From contig NZ_MBTG01000045.1 of the NCBI RefSeq assembly GCF_002027705.1, positions 248,001 to 312,000 on the forward strand: a stretch of 64,000 nucleotides of DNA. The letters are read 5' to 3'. The position numbers and the translations under genes were made by a program. The notes under the pieces are model-generated. The model worked only from the letters and a program-made list of their open reading frames with translations. It had not been told where the DNA came from and searched no databases. The stretch comes from Paenibacillus ferrarius. GTDB lineage: Bacteria; Bacillota; Bacilli; Paenibacillales; NBRC-103111. Shown in pieces: positions 34,522 to 42,737 of the stretch (position 1 is the stretch's first letter; the number at the start of each line of letters is the position of its first letter).

Positions 34522-34893
34522 TTAGCTCAAAGCTGAAATGAACGCAAGTTCAGGTTGCAAGACTCTTGTGTCAGGAATCAGATTTCCAAATGTATCGGTA
34601 GCAAAAACAGTTGGAACGGTCAGGTTCGGCGTCGAACTGTCAATTTCAATCTGAACTTCATAAGCCATAACACCGACTACAGAGAACGTGTGAATGTCCA
34701 CAAACCCAGATGCTACATAGTACCCTGTGAAATGCAAGGGAGTTTTCGCAACGCTAGTTCCCATCGCATAAAATATTTTCACGAGAACCAGCGCTGTATT
34801 CGTTGGATCATCATTCGTAATATTGACAATGACATTCGCTGCTAAGGTTCCGCCGTCATTGGTATTGTTAATCAAACCAGTTGTATATACCAT
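34522..34893 (-). CDS. Small beta-rich protein of unknown family
   Basis: 123 residues without signal peptide. Many Thr, Val and Asn alternate with hydrophobic residues (LAANVIVNITNDDPTNTALV, YYVASGFVDIHTFSVVGVMA), suggesting a beta-sandwich. Excellent ribosome site AAAGGAGGTGG and a sigma-K-like promoter 30-65 nt upstream, so probably a spore-surface structural protein. Family not recognised. Confidence 0.6.
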   Translation of the reverse strand: MVYTTGLINNTNDGGTLAANVIVNITNDDPTNTALVLVKIFYAMGTSVAKTPLHFTGYYVASGFVDIHTFSVVGVMAYEVQIEIDSSTPNLTVPTVFATDTFGNLIPDTRVLQPELAFISALS

Positions 34894-34925
34894 CTATGTC
34901 CACCTCCTTTCTATGAATCTACCAA

Positions 34926-34958
34926 TACTATATTCATTGCTTGCTAGAATGATTGGAC
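34926..34958 (-). promoter_or_regulatory. Sigma-K-like promoter with GYCCW box (34893 gene)
   Basis: Minus-strand AATATAGTA (34934-34926, one mismatch to CATAnnnTA) and GTCCAATC (34958-34951) exactly 16 nt further upstream, the same layout as at 31535. Confidence 0.45.
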
Positions 34959-35061
34959 ACATATACAAAATTAGCGAATTTCTGTTGTCCAAATAATATT
35001 CAGAGCGGGGTGGACAATTTTTTCCTGCCTCGCTTCGCCTTCCAAGAAACACGTTATACCA

Positions 35062-35111
35062 CCAAATAGAAAGCCATTTTCGGGAACCGAAAACTTGTAC
35101 TTTCTATTGTG
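35062..35111. repeat. Nested palindromic repeat, copy 2
   Basis: Second copy of the 34415 element, with the same AATAGAAAG/CTTTCTATT and TTTTCGG/CCGAAAA arms. It lies directly behind the terminator of the BNR-repeat gene. Confidence 0.7.
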
Positions 35112-35114
35112 ATT

Positions 35115-35148
35115 AAAAAAAGGCATTGGAGGATAACCTCCAAATGCC
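35115..35148 (-). terminator. Terminator of the 35185 operon, followed by a short tandem repeat
   Basis: Arms GGCATTTGGAGG and CCTCCAATGCC with a run of U on the minus strand. Between the terminator and the gene, about 2.5 copies of an 18-nt unit (CAAATGCCCGATAACCCC) are repeated up to 35185. Confidence 0.8.
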
Positions 35149-35184
35149 TGATAACCCTCAAATGCCCGATAACCCCCAAATGCC

Positions 35185-36402
35185 CTATGTTCCCGAAAAG
35201 ATTGCTTGTGCCCCTGTTCTTGTATCTGTCCAAACACCAATAAAGTTAGCTGGCGGACTGCTGGCTATGTCGATATAATAGCCGATCGTCGTCACTGGTG
35301 TGGCGCTTCCCGCATTCGGATTGCTGGGGGCTGTGCTTAATTGTGAAACAGTAAACGTGTTGCCACCGTTGGAAGATTCGGCAACATAAGTATTTAAATC
35401 AAAACCATCCGCCTGATTCGAATAGTAAATAACGGTGATTAGACCCGTTTTCGGCGAGACGGCGATCGCTGGGAAAAAATTTTGGAAGCCTGGCCCACTA
35501 TTCGATATTAATAATGGGGCGCTCCATGTCACGCCGTCATCCAATGATGTGGATAAAAAGATAGCCGCATACCCAAGCCTATTGTCCTGCCAAGTTACAT
35601 AGACGTTCCCGCTTGTCGGAAATGATGACGTATCTGTCGCAATATTGGCTGATGTCAGCACAAGAAATCCATAGCCCGTCACTGGCAGCACATCGGGAAC
35701 AAGCGTCACCGAAGATACTGAAACCGCAGGTAAGAAGGTTTCTCCCCCATCTAGAGAACGGCTTACTTTGAATTCCGTAGTTGGGCTCAGTGTAATATAA
35801 GCCACATAGACAATCCCCGAAAGCCCGATCCCGATATCGGATCGCGTTACGATGCTAGCCTCTGGAGACACGAGTACGGACTGCTGCCATGTAACTCCCC
35901 CATCCAGTGACCGCTGAAAAAAGACCGTGGATCCACCAATGACATCCGTATTGAATCCGTGAACATAAATCAAATAGGAATTCCCTTGGAAAGAGCTGGC
36001 CTGCGCATTATCGATTTCCACGATCACCTGCACATTATTCGTAAAGGTGCCATACCCGGGCGCTACGATAATAGGAGCAGAGAACGTCATGCCATTATCT
36101 GTAGAACGATAGACAACGATTGTGCCAGATACGGCATTAAATACATGCGATGCCACGAGGAAAATACTTGAAAATCCATAAGCCACTACATTGGATTCCC
36201 CTCCCAGAAAACCGCTTGGAAGCGGTAATATGGTCGGCGACCAGGTATTGCCTGAATCATTAGAGAGATACACCGCAACAAGCGGTGGTCCCGAAGTAAA
36301 ATCGGTAGCGCTAACGAGAATATTATTCGTATTCAACCAATTAACAGCGACATACGGTTGCTGAGCAAGCGCGCCTGGAGGTGAGACTTGAACATTAGCC
36401 AT
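35185..36402 (-). CDS. BNR/sialidase-like beta-propeller protein A
   Basis: About 405 residues. Repeats with Ser/Asn-x-Asp-x-Gly-x-T-W (YLSNDSGNTW, RSTDNGMTF, RSLDGGVTW, RSLDGGETF, TSLDDGVTW, ESSNGGNTF) recur every 50-60 residues, the BNR/Asp-box signature of six-bladed propellers. No catalytic sialidase residues (RIP motif) are visible and no signal peptide is present, so it may be a glycan-binding spore-surface protein. ATG 36402 has AAGGAGG. Its paralogue lies directly upstream in the same operon. Confidence 0.8.
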   Translation of the reverse strand: MANVQVSPPGALAQQPYVAVNWLNTNNILVSATDFTSGPPLVAVYLSNDSGNTWSPTILPLPSGFLGGESNVVAYGFSSIFLVASHVFNAVSGTIVVYRSTDNGMTFSAPIIVAPGYGTFTNNVQVIVEIDNAQASSFQGNSYLIYVHGFNTDVIGGSTVFFQRSLDGGVTWQQSVLVSPEASIVTRSDIGIGLSGIVYVAYITLSPTTEFKVSRSLDGGETFLPAVSVSSVTLVPDVLPVTGYGFLVLTSANIATDTSSFPTSGNVYVTWQDNRLGYAAIFLSTSLDDGVTWSAPLLISNSGPGFQNFFPAIAVSPKTGLITVIYYSNQADGFDLNTYVAESSNGGNTFTVSQLSTAPSNPNAGSATPVTTIGYYIDIASSPPANFIGVWTDTRTGAQAIFSGT

Positions 36403-36436
36403 AACCATCCTCCTTATTAACATGTATTGAATTTAC

Positions 36437-37699
36437 TTAGGGATTATTGTTTCCTGCAAAAATGGTCTGTGTTCCTGTCCTCGTATCTGTCCAAACACCT
36501 AGAAAGTCATCGGGTGGTACGATGCTCAAATCAATATAATCCCCAATCAGAGGTGTGGGGATAGGACTGTTCCCATTCGGGTTAAAAGATACAGTGGAAA
36601 CTCTGGAATTGATGAAGGTTAAGCCTCCATCGCTCGATTCAGAGACGAAAGTATCCAAATCAAAACCATCCAGTTGATTCGTATAATATAAAATTTTCAC
36701 TGTCCCTGTTTTGGGAGAAACGGCGACAGCCGGGAAGAAATTCTGTGATCCCGCCGGAGCGTTCGTTACTGAAATCGGAGCTTTCCAGGTTTGTCCTTGG
36801 TCTAGTGATCGGGAGAGGAAAATGTCCGCATACCCTTGCCTGTTATCCTGCCAGACGGCATACAGATTTCCGCTGGTTCCAGGAGTCAGTGACGTATCGG
36901 CTGCCATATTGGAGAAATTAAGTACACGAAACTCGTAACCGGTGACTGGGAGGGGACTCGGGACAAGGACAACATTGGAGACAAAGATGGGTGATCCGAA
37001 GGTCGTCCCTCCATCTAATGAAATACGAATGAAAAAAGCGGGATTTACCGAACTGACATCGATCCATCCCAAGGTCACCGTCCCTTTCAAACTGACCGCC
37101 ACATCGGCCCGTTCCGTATCCTCCATCAAATCCGAGAGGAACTGTGGCTGGTCCCATGTAAGCCCGCCGTCTGTTGAGCGTTGGAAGCCAGCAACAGAGT
37201 TGCCTCCCAGATCGACATTATACTGTCGGTTATACGTGACATACACATAACCCAAGTAGGGGCTGGATTGCGCATTATCAATAATAATTTTGGTCCAGTC
37301 GTTATTAATAAAAGTGCCGTAGCCCTTATTGACAAAAATAGGGTCTGAAAAGGTCACGCCGTTGTCGGTTGACCGATAAGCAACAACCGTCCCATTGGAA
37401 TCACTGGGAAACACATGCGCTGAGACGATGAATAAATTCGGAAAACCGTAGGCAACAAATCCTGCTTCAGCTCCGGTATAACCCGGAGGCAATGGCAGCA
37501 GTGCATTAACCCAATTCACGCCGCCATTAATCGAGCGATAGATCCCAATCAATGGCGGCCCTGAGGAAAAGTCTGTTGCAGTTGCCATGACTGTCGTTAG
37601 ATCCAGTAAATTCACGGCAACTGAGGGCTCCTGCTTCGGATTGCCACTGGGAGTCACTTGATAATTCGCCACGCTACTTCCTCCTCCGATTACATTCAT
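36437..37699 (-). CDS. BNR/sialidase-like beta-propeller protein B
   Basis: About 420 residues, paralogous to the gene at 35185 over its full length: shared PSVAVNLLD/PYVAVNWLN start, Asp boxes (RSINGGVNW, RSTDNGVTF, RSTDGGLTW, ISLDGGTTF, RSLDQGQTW, ESSDGGLTF) and an almost identical ending GVWTDTRTGTQTIFAG. No secretion signal. ATG 37699 is preferred with GAGG 9 nt upstream. Probably arose by tandem duplication; role unknown. Confidence 0.8.
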   Translation of the reverse strand: MNVIGGGSSVANYQVTPSGNPKQEPSVAVNLLDLTTVMATATDFSSGPPLIGIYRSINGGVNWVNALLPLPPGYTGAEAGFVAYGFPNLFIVSAHVFPSDSNGTVVAYRSTDNGVTFSDPIFVNKGYGTFINNDWTKIIIDNAQSSPYLGYVYVTYNRQYNVDLGGNSVAGFQRSTDGGLTWDQPQFLSDLMEDTERADVAVSLKGTVTLGWIDVSSVNPAFFIRISLDGGTTFGSPIFVSNVVLVPSPLPVTGYEFRVLNFSNMAADTSLTPGTSGNLYAVWQDNRQGYADIFLSRSLDQGQTWKAPISVTNAPAGSQNFFPAVAVSPKTGTVKILYYTNQLDGFDLDTFVSESSDGGLTFINSRVSTVSFNPNGNSPIPTPLIGDYIDLSIVPPDDFLGVWTDTRTGTQTIFAGNNNP

Positions 37700-37732
37700 T
37701 GTAACTTGCCTCATAAGCATTCTTGCTTCTTC

Positions 37733-38797
37733 TTATATGCTTTCGAGCATAGCCTTGAAGTGCTGGGCATAGGCATCTGTGCTGAAATTGCGCTCCACAA
37801 GAAGCTGAGCTGCCGCACGTATCGATTCCCGCAATTCCAAATTCCTCATCAATTCCTTGGCCTCAACAATCGCTTGCGCGATATGGCCCTGTTGGTAATA
37901 CTTCCCTGTAGTATTGTGATAGATCGAGCTGGATACACCATCCGAATATGTCGATAAGACCGGGCAACGGCAGCTCATAGCTTCCAAAACAGCATAGGGA
38001 GCCCCTTCTACCTTAGAAGTTGAACACAAGAGCCCTCCGGAATCTCCGATCATAGAAAAATAGCTTGGCATTTGAGCGTGTTCTACATTGGAACGCAAGG
38101 TAAGATGCTCCTTCAGGTGAAGCTGCTCCACGAGTTCATGAAATTGAACCCGCTCCTCCGGCACCGCTAAGTGGTGATCCTCAAACATCCACAACTGTAA
38201 TTTGGGGTATCCATGATGAATTAAGGTGTGGCCGATTTGTAGAAACTCACGCCAATTTTTATTGTCCTGAATACGTCCGAGCCAACCGATAATCGGTTCT
38301 TGGGCTTTAGGCAGAGCCCGATAGGTAAAGTAGTGCGAATCAAAAGCATTATTGAAATTAAACCGGGGAATAGCCGGGAATAATTCTTCAAATAAAGCAG
38401 CGATATGCGGCGTTCGCGGGTTAAGCAGTCCAGCGACATTACCATTCACGTAAGGGATGGCCAGTGTAAGCTCTTTGCGAGCCACATCCTTGGGACCGTA
38501 TCCCTGTACTTCCAGGACCAGCTTGCCGGTATATCCAAGCAAGCGAAATCTTGGAAAGGATGCGTAATCCGTCGTCACCACAATGGCGTCATAATTGCCT
38601 TTATCAATGATCTTTTTAATTTCAATATCGTTTCTAGTTACATAGTAAGGGATATCCGGCTTATTTTGCATCCCGGCTCCCCAGCCATAATAGAGGCAAT
38701 CACCATGAATGCCATAAGGTTTAAGCGCCTTGCATCTCAGACGGTTCAAGGTATCCACCCCGCCGCTTGGCACATAATAAACGAAAAGAACATTCAC
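37733..38797 (-). CDS. GT4-family glycosyltransferase, paralogue of the 31598 gene
   Basis: About 354 residues, GT-B fold. VNVLFVYYVPSGGVDTLNRL at the start and SMIGDSGGLLCSTSKVEGAP ... CRCPVLSTYSDGVSS in the C-terminal domain align closely with the gene at 31598. The GTG at 38797 has GAGGAG 6 nt upstream and matches the paralogue's start; the ATG at 38818 overlaps the previous gene and has no ribosome site. It lies in an operon with two small surface-type proteins upstream and the BNR pair downstream. Confidence 0.82.
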   Translation of the reverse strand: MNVLFVYYVPSGGVDTLNRLRCKALKPYGIHGDCLYYGWGAGMQNKPDIPYYVTRNDIEIKKIIDKGNYDAIVVTTDYASFPRFRLLGYTGKLVLEVQGYGPKDVARKELTLAIPYVNGNVAGLLNPRTPHIAALFEELFPAIPRFNFNNAFDSHYFTYRALPKAQEPIIGWLGRIQDNKNWREFLQIGHTLIHHGYPKLQLWMFEDHHLAVPEERVQFHELVEQLHLKEHLTLRSNVEHAQMPSYFSMIGDSGGLLCSTSKVEGAPYAVLEAMSCRCPVLSTYSDGVSSSIYHNTTGKYYQQGHIAQAIVEAKELMRNLELRESIRAAAQLLVERNFSTDAYAQHFKAMLESI

Positions 38798-38814
38798 ATT
38801 GTTCTCCTCTTTTC

Positions 38815-39162
38815 TCAATGGATTCGGACAAAGTTATCTTGTGTGAATATTGCTACCACATGTCCATTGCTTTTCATATGCAGGGTGACAGCCGTTGTGG
38901 CGTAGGTGTTGATATTGGTTACAAGCAGCAATGAAAAGGACTCATAGTTTGTATAAATATCAGGGATATGAATGACGGAATTGGCAGCGGACACAGGATT
39001 CAAATGATATAAGTACGTAAAGGTCGTCCCCGAAGGATTCGTCCCCTGAATCAACATATCGAATTCCTCATTGCCCAAATTTTGCAAAGTGATATCAAAA
39101 GACTGAATATATTTAGAATTGATGGCATAGTTTTCACTGGCTTCTATTCGAAAAATTGACAT
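38815..39162 (-). CDS. Small beta-rich protein of unknown family
   Basis: 115 residues, no signal peptide, high in Asn, Thr, Ile and Tyr (SKYIQSFDITLQNLGNEEFD, FTYLYHLNPVSAANSVIHIP). Predicted all-beta. It sits 32 nt after the 39577 gene and just before a glycosyltransferase. Function unknown; context suggests a spore-surface component. Confidence 0.6.
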   Translation of the reverse strand: MSIFRIEASENYAINSKYIQSFDITLQNLGNEEFDMLIQGTNPSGTTFTYLYHLNPVSAANSVIHIPDIYTNYESFSLLLVTNINTYATTAVTLHMKSNGHVVAIFTQDNFVRIH

Positions 39163-39193
39163 TCGCTCACCTTCCTCGTACCTATTGGCTTCT

Positions 39194-39577
39194 TTATTCC
39201 ATAACCGTGCATTTCAAAAGATAAGGACCCACGATAATCGCACGATGCTCTGATGAAAGGACAGATAAGTAATAAACGTGAACGGGATTTTCTCCGATTT
39301 CAACTTGCTCAACGATGGTATGGGCACTTACGAAGCAGGATTCCAATGTCCAGTATACGACGGGGCCGTCCGGAGCATCTTTGCGCAAAACAATTTCGAT
39401 CTCCCCCATATCCCAGTTCATCGGCTTCTCCCATCCCACTTCCATCTGGAGAATGATTCGATTCCCTGGACTAACGTGCATAGCAATGACTGAGGTGAGC
39501 ACAACTTCCTTATCCGTAATCAAAAACGGCGTAAATGTCCCCTCATTTGCTGAATTTGCATGCGTGTACTTAGGCAT
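39194..39577 (-). CDS. Small beta-rich protein of unknown family, first gene of the BNR operon
   Basis: About 127 residues. MPKYTHANSANEGTFTPFLI opens a beta-rich protein with WTLESCFVSAHTIVEQVEIG and a cysteine near the end. No signal peptide. ATG 39577 has AGAGGAAG upstream; an open frame further upstream to 39658 lacks a ribosome site and overlaps the predicted promoter. Leads the operon down to 35185. Confidence 0.62.
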   Translation of the reverse strand: MPKYTHANSANEGTFTPFLITDKEVVLTSVIAMHVSPGNRIILQMEVGWEKPMNWDMGEIEIVLRKDAPDGPVVYWTLESCFVSAHTIVEQVEIGENPVHVYYLSVLSSEHRAIIVGPYLLKCTVME

Positions 39578-39663
39578 AGTCGTCACTTCCTCTCTAAATC
39601 GCATGTAAACCTTGCCCCAAAATAGGTGTGATCGGTGTTCAGGCTCATGCATGTTCACTCTAT

Positions 39664-39696
39664 TAAGGTATGAAATTTACACCAAAAGGGAAGGGC
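39664..39696 (-). promoter_or_regulatory. Sigma-K-like promoter with GYCCW box (39577 operon)
   Basis: Minus-strand CATACCTTA (39672-39664) matches CATAnnnTA exactly; GCCCTTCC (39696-39689) lies 16 nt upstream. Confidence 0.45.
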
Positions 39697-39771
39697 ATAT
39701 TTCCACTAGAAAGTACCTATATCTCACGACTGGATTATCTCGTAAATTGGGGAAACAACTCCCTGCTTTTT

Positions 39772-39805
39772 GTCCAATCCAATCCTCCTTGGGATGCATC
39801 TACTA
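39772..39805 (+). promoter_or_regulatory. Sigma-K-like promoter with GYCCW box (DUF1796 operon)
   Basis: GTCCAATCC (39772-39780), 16 nt, then CATCTACTA (39797-39805; one mismatch to CATAnnnTA). The predicted start is about 40 nt before the first DUF1796 gene. Confidence 0.45.
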
Positions 39806-39850
39806 TAGAAGTAACTTTTCCATGAAGAAGTTTCTGAGGGAGGTTAACTT

Positions 39851-40486
39851 ATGCGATTGGTAGACTTGAAAGGCTCGTATGATGCTATTTTCAGCTTGGG
39901 AGGGCTTTGCGTTCCCGCGATGCAGCTGGAGAAAAACGCCTTGCGCCCCTATTCGGGTGTGCTCGATTGGATGATTTCCAACCGCCTTTCCGATGTCAAT
40001 CGTCTGCTTCAGCAGCGTTTTGAGGGATTCATGGAACTGCCTTATCTGCAAATTCTCGGCTATGCCGGCCAGCAGCTCCTGGTACTCGACACCCGGTACT
40101 CCTTCATATCCAACCACGATTTCTCTATTCGCAAAAACAGTCTCACACAATTGACAGCATATCCGGAGGTAAAAGCGAAATATGAGCGGCGAATCGCTCG
40201 TTTTTGGGACGTCCTTGCCACTCGGCGGCGAATCCTTTTTGTGCGTTCAGGAGATGCTTTCGAACATGTCGAGGAGCTGCAGGCCATTTTAACAGAACTT
40301 GTTGCTTATGATTTCAGCCTCTTGTTTGTTCAGCATGCCGTCGTGCCCGACCTTGTCGACAAGGATTGTCCTCTTGAGAACGTCTGCTGGGTCCAATTGC
40401 CCAATCAGGAGATTTGGCATAACAACGATCATTTATGGAGAAGACTGCTGGAAGGAATTCAACTAAGAGAGGAGCTTTCTCTATGA
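39851..40486 (+). CDS. DUF1796 putative papain-like cysteine peptidase, copy 1
   Basis: 211 residues of the DUF1796 family (PF08795). The conserved opening YDAIFSLGGLCVPAMQLEKN contains the invariant cysteine, followed by LRPYSGVLDWM, a conserved His in SNHDFSIR, the KYERRI-R-F helix and LFVRSG. The cysteine-peptidase label is only a fold prediction; no activity is known to me. The start ATG has GGGAGG upstream. First of four tandem copies, coupled to the second by an ATGA overlap. Confidence 0.8.
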   Translation: MRLVDLKGSYDAIFSLGGLCVPAMQLEKNALRPYSGVLDWMISNRLSDVNRLLQQRFEGFMELPYLQILGYAGQQLLVLDTRYSFISNHDFSIRKNSLTQLTAYPEVKAKYERRIARFWDVLATRRRILFVRSGDAFEHVEELQAILTELVAYDFSLLFVQHAVVPDLVDKDCPLENVCWVQLPNQEIWHNNDHLWRRLLEGIQLREELSL

Positions 40487-41106
40487 AATTAGCGGACATT
40501 AAGGGAACTTACGATGCAATCTTCAGCTTAGGAGATCTATGTGGTCCCTCTATCCAATTAGAGAAGCATAAACTTCGTCCCTACTCCGGTGTTCTCGACT
40601 GGATGGGATCTCATCAATTATCAGACGTCAACCGTCTGTTGCGGAATCGCTTTGAGGGCTTTATGGAACTCCCCAACCTCAAAGTGCTGGGTTATGCAAG
40701 CCAGAAAATTTTCTTGGTTGTTGACGAGGCTTACAATATCGCTTCCAATCACGACTTCTTTGTAGCCCGCAATACAGCTGATCATCTGGCGACATACCCG
40801 GAGGTCAAGGCCAAATATGACCGTCGTGTTGCTCGATTCCTAGAGAAAACAGCAACTTGCTCCCATCTTTTATTCATCCGCACAGGAGGGACGCTTGAAG
40901 AAGTAAGAGAGCTGCACGCTGTCTTGAGCGGTCTTGTTACACATCATTTCACAATCCTGTTCGTCGAGCATACGAAAGTGACAGGCATCGTTGAAACGGA
41001 GTGGCCTCTGCCCGGCGTCTGCTCCATTCAGCTCCCGAATGACGATGTGTTGTTTGGAAATGATCCGCTATGGGGTCAAATCTTGCAGGGCATTTATCTG
41101 AAATGA
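40483..41106 (+). CDS. DUF1796 putative cysteine peptidase, copy 2
   Basis: 207 residues. YDAIFSLGDLCGPSIQLEKH and LRPYSGVLDWM keep the family cysteine; SNHDFFVAR keeps the histidine and LLFIRTGG the late strand. ATG 40483 overlaps the copy 1 stop and has AGAGGAG upstream. Copies differ mainly in the middle, where specificity may lie. Confidence 0.8.
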   Translation: MKLADIKGTYDAIFSLGDLCGPSIQLEKHKLRPYSGVLDWMGSHQLSDVNRLLRNRFEGFMELPNLKVLGYASQKIFLVVDEAYNIASNHDFFVARNTADHLATYPEVKAKYDRRVARFLEKTATCSHLLFIRTGGTLEEVRELHAVLSGLVTHHFTILFVEHTKVTGIVETEWPLPGVCSIQLPNDDVLFGNDPLWGQILQGIYLK

Positions 41107-41148
41107 AGCATGCTCTATCCTACAACATGTGAATTGGGAGGGGAACCA

Positions 41149-41775
41149 ATGAAACTGGCACAGATTAAAGGCAATTATGACGCCATCTTCAGCTTAGGGG
41201 ACCACTGTACCCCATCCATTCAATTGGAAAAAAATAAGCTACGCCCCTACTCGGGCGTACTGGATTGGTTGATTTCATTGAACTTATCGGATGTCAATCG
41301 CTTGCTCAAAAATCGGTTTCAAGGCTTTATGGAATTAGCCAACCTCAAAATCATAGGCACAGCCTACGGTAAAAATCTATTGGTTTTGGACGAAGCATAT
41401 CAGCTTTCTTCCAATCATGATTTTTTTACCAGCAAAAATACGCTGCACGAGCTGACCGCTTACCCCGAGGTTAAAGCCAAATATGATCGCAGGGTTCAGC
41501 GTTTTATGGAAAAAATGAACACAGCTCATCACCTTTTGTTTATTCGCTGCGGCAACCACACGAAGGAACAAGTGGACGAACTGCACGCCATCCTCTCTGA
41601 ACTCGTGACCCATGATTATCGTTTAATTCTTGTGAAGCATAGTCCTGTGCAGCAAATGATAGAAACACGCTGCACCTATGACAACGTTTGTACGCTTGAG
41701 CTTCCGATGGATAACATTCTTACGGCGAATGATCATTGGTGGAAAGAAATATTGGACGGTATTCACATCGTCTAA
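41149..41775 (+). CDS. DUF1796 putative cysteine peptidase, copy 3
   Basis: 208 residues. YDAIFSLGDHCTPSIQLEKN, LRPYSGVLDWL, SSNHDFFTSKN and LLFIRCGNH give the full set of family motifs. ATG 41149 follows GGGAGGGG; the open frame from 41110 has no ribosome site. The gap to copy 2 is 42 nt. Confidence 0.8.
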   Translation: MKLAQIKGNYDAIFSLGDHCTPSIQLEKNKLRPYSGVLDWLISLNLSDVNRLLKNRFQGFMELANLKIIGTAYGKNLLVLDEAYQLSSNHDFFTSKNTLHELTAYPEVKAKYDRRVQRFMEKMNTAHHLLFIRCGNHTKEQVDELHAILSELVTHDYRLILVKHSPVQQMIETRCTYDNVCTLELPMDNILTANDHWWKEILDGIHIV

Positions 41776-41788
41776 GGAGGTCACCCCC

Positions 41789-42430
41789 TTGAAACTTTCC
41801 GAAATCAAAGGCTCCTATGATGCCTTTTTTAGTCTGGGAGACAGCTGCTTTCCAGCTATTCAGCTGGAGAAAAATAAGCTGCGCCCCTACGCCGGCGTGC
41901 TGGATTGGATGGTATCCGGCAACTTGTCTCAGGTGAACCGGCTTTTGAATAATCGCTTTAGCGATTTCATGGAGTTTAGAAATTTGAAGGTTGTCGGCGA
42001 AGACTACGGCCCCTTCAACTATATTGTGAGAGACGAGACTTATCACATCGACAGTGCTCATGATTTTTCCGTCAAAAAAAATACAATGGCGGGCTTAGAA
42101 TCCTACCCCGAGATCAAAGAAAAATACGATCGGCGCATCGAACGATTCCTCGACAAATTAGAAAACAGCCGCAGACTCCTATTCATTCGAACCGGCGGCA
42201 ACAGCCATCAAGTCGAGGAACTGCAGCGGACACTCTCCAAGCTAGTAAAGCATGATTTCCGGATTTTGTTTGGCCAATATACCGATCGCCAACATATCCT
42301 CGAAACAGATTGGCCGATTGAACGCGTATGCACCATCGAGCTGCCCAATCATGATATGCTGCATGGCAATGACAACTTGTGGAAGAGCATTTTCAAAGAT
42401 ATTTACTATAGGGACCTTGCGAATGAGTAG
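41789..42430 (+). CDS. DUF1796 putative cysteine peptidase, copy 4
   Basis: 213 residues, the most diverged copy: YDAFFSLGDSCFPAIQLEKN and LRPYAGVLDWM are kept, and the histidine is in SAHDFSVKKN. The start is a TTG at 41789 with TAAGGAGG 8 nt upstream; the open frame from 41678 overlaps copy 3 and is rejected. No terminator is obvious before the repeat DNA that follows. Confidence 0.8.
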   Translation: MKLSEIKGSYDAFFSLGDSCFPAIQLEKNKLRPYAGVLDWMVSGNLSQVNRLLNNRFSDFMEFRNLKVVGEDYGPFNYIVRDETYHIDSAHDFSVKKNTMAGLESYPEIKEKYDRRIERFLDKLENSRRLLFIRTGGNSHQVEELQRTLSKLVKHDFRILFGQYTDRQHILETDWPIERVCTIELPNHDMLHGNDNLWKSIFKDIYYRDLANE

Positions 42431-42715
42431 GACTCGAGGGGGATGAGGGGGACTCGAGGGGAAGAGGGGAAGAGGGGGACTGGGAGATGAGTTCGGCTGG
42501 AGACGATGTGTCCGACAGAGGGCGACGAGTTCGGCTGGGGGCGATGAGTGGGACTGGGAGATGAGTTCGACTGAGGGCGAGTTCGACCGAATAGCGCGCC
42601 CGACCGAATAGCGCGTTCGACCGAGAGCGCGTTCGACCGAGGATCGCGTTCAGCTGGAGACGATGTGTTCGACTGAGGGCGACGAGTTCGGCTGGGGGCG
42701 ATGAGTGGGACTACC
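42431..42715. repeat. GC-rich imperfect tandem and direct repeats
   Basis: The 640-nt gap before 43075 holds no convincing gene. Its first half is purine-rich DNA with short GGGGA/CTCGAGG runs, CGACCGAATAGCGCG units and a 60-nt direct repeat (42496-42555 and 42653-42712; both contain GCTGGAGACGATGTG and GAGTTCGGCTGGGGGCGATG). Base composition differs sharply from its surroundings. Confidence 0.7.
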
Positions 42716-42737
42716 GTGGCACACTGATTTCGAAAAG

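Noticed and set aside
34971..35240. Minus-strand 89-residue frame with HRAFGGYRAFEGYQAF repeats
   Set aside because: It crosses a terminator, a palindromic repeat and a short tandem repeat, and overlaps the end of the BNR gene in another frame.
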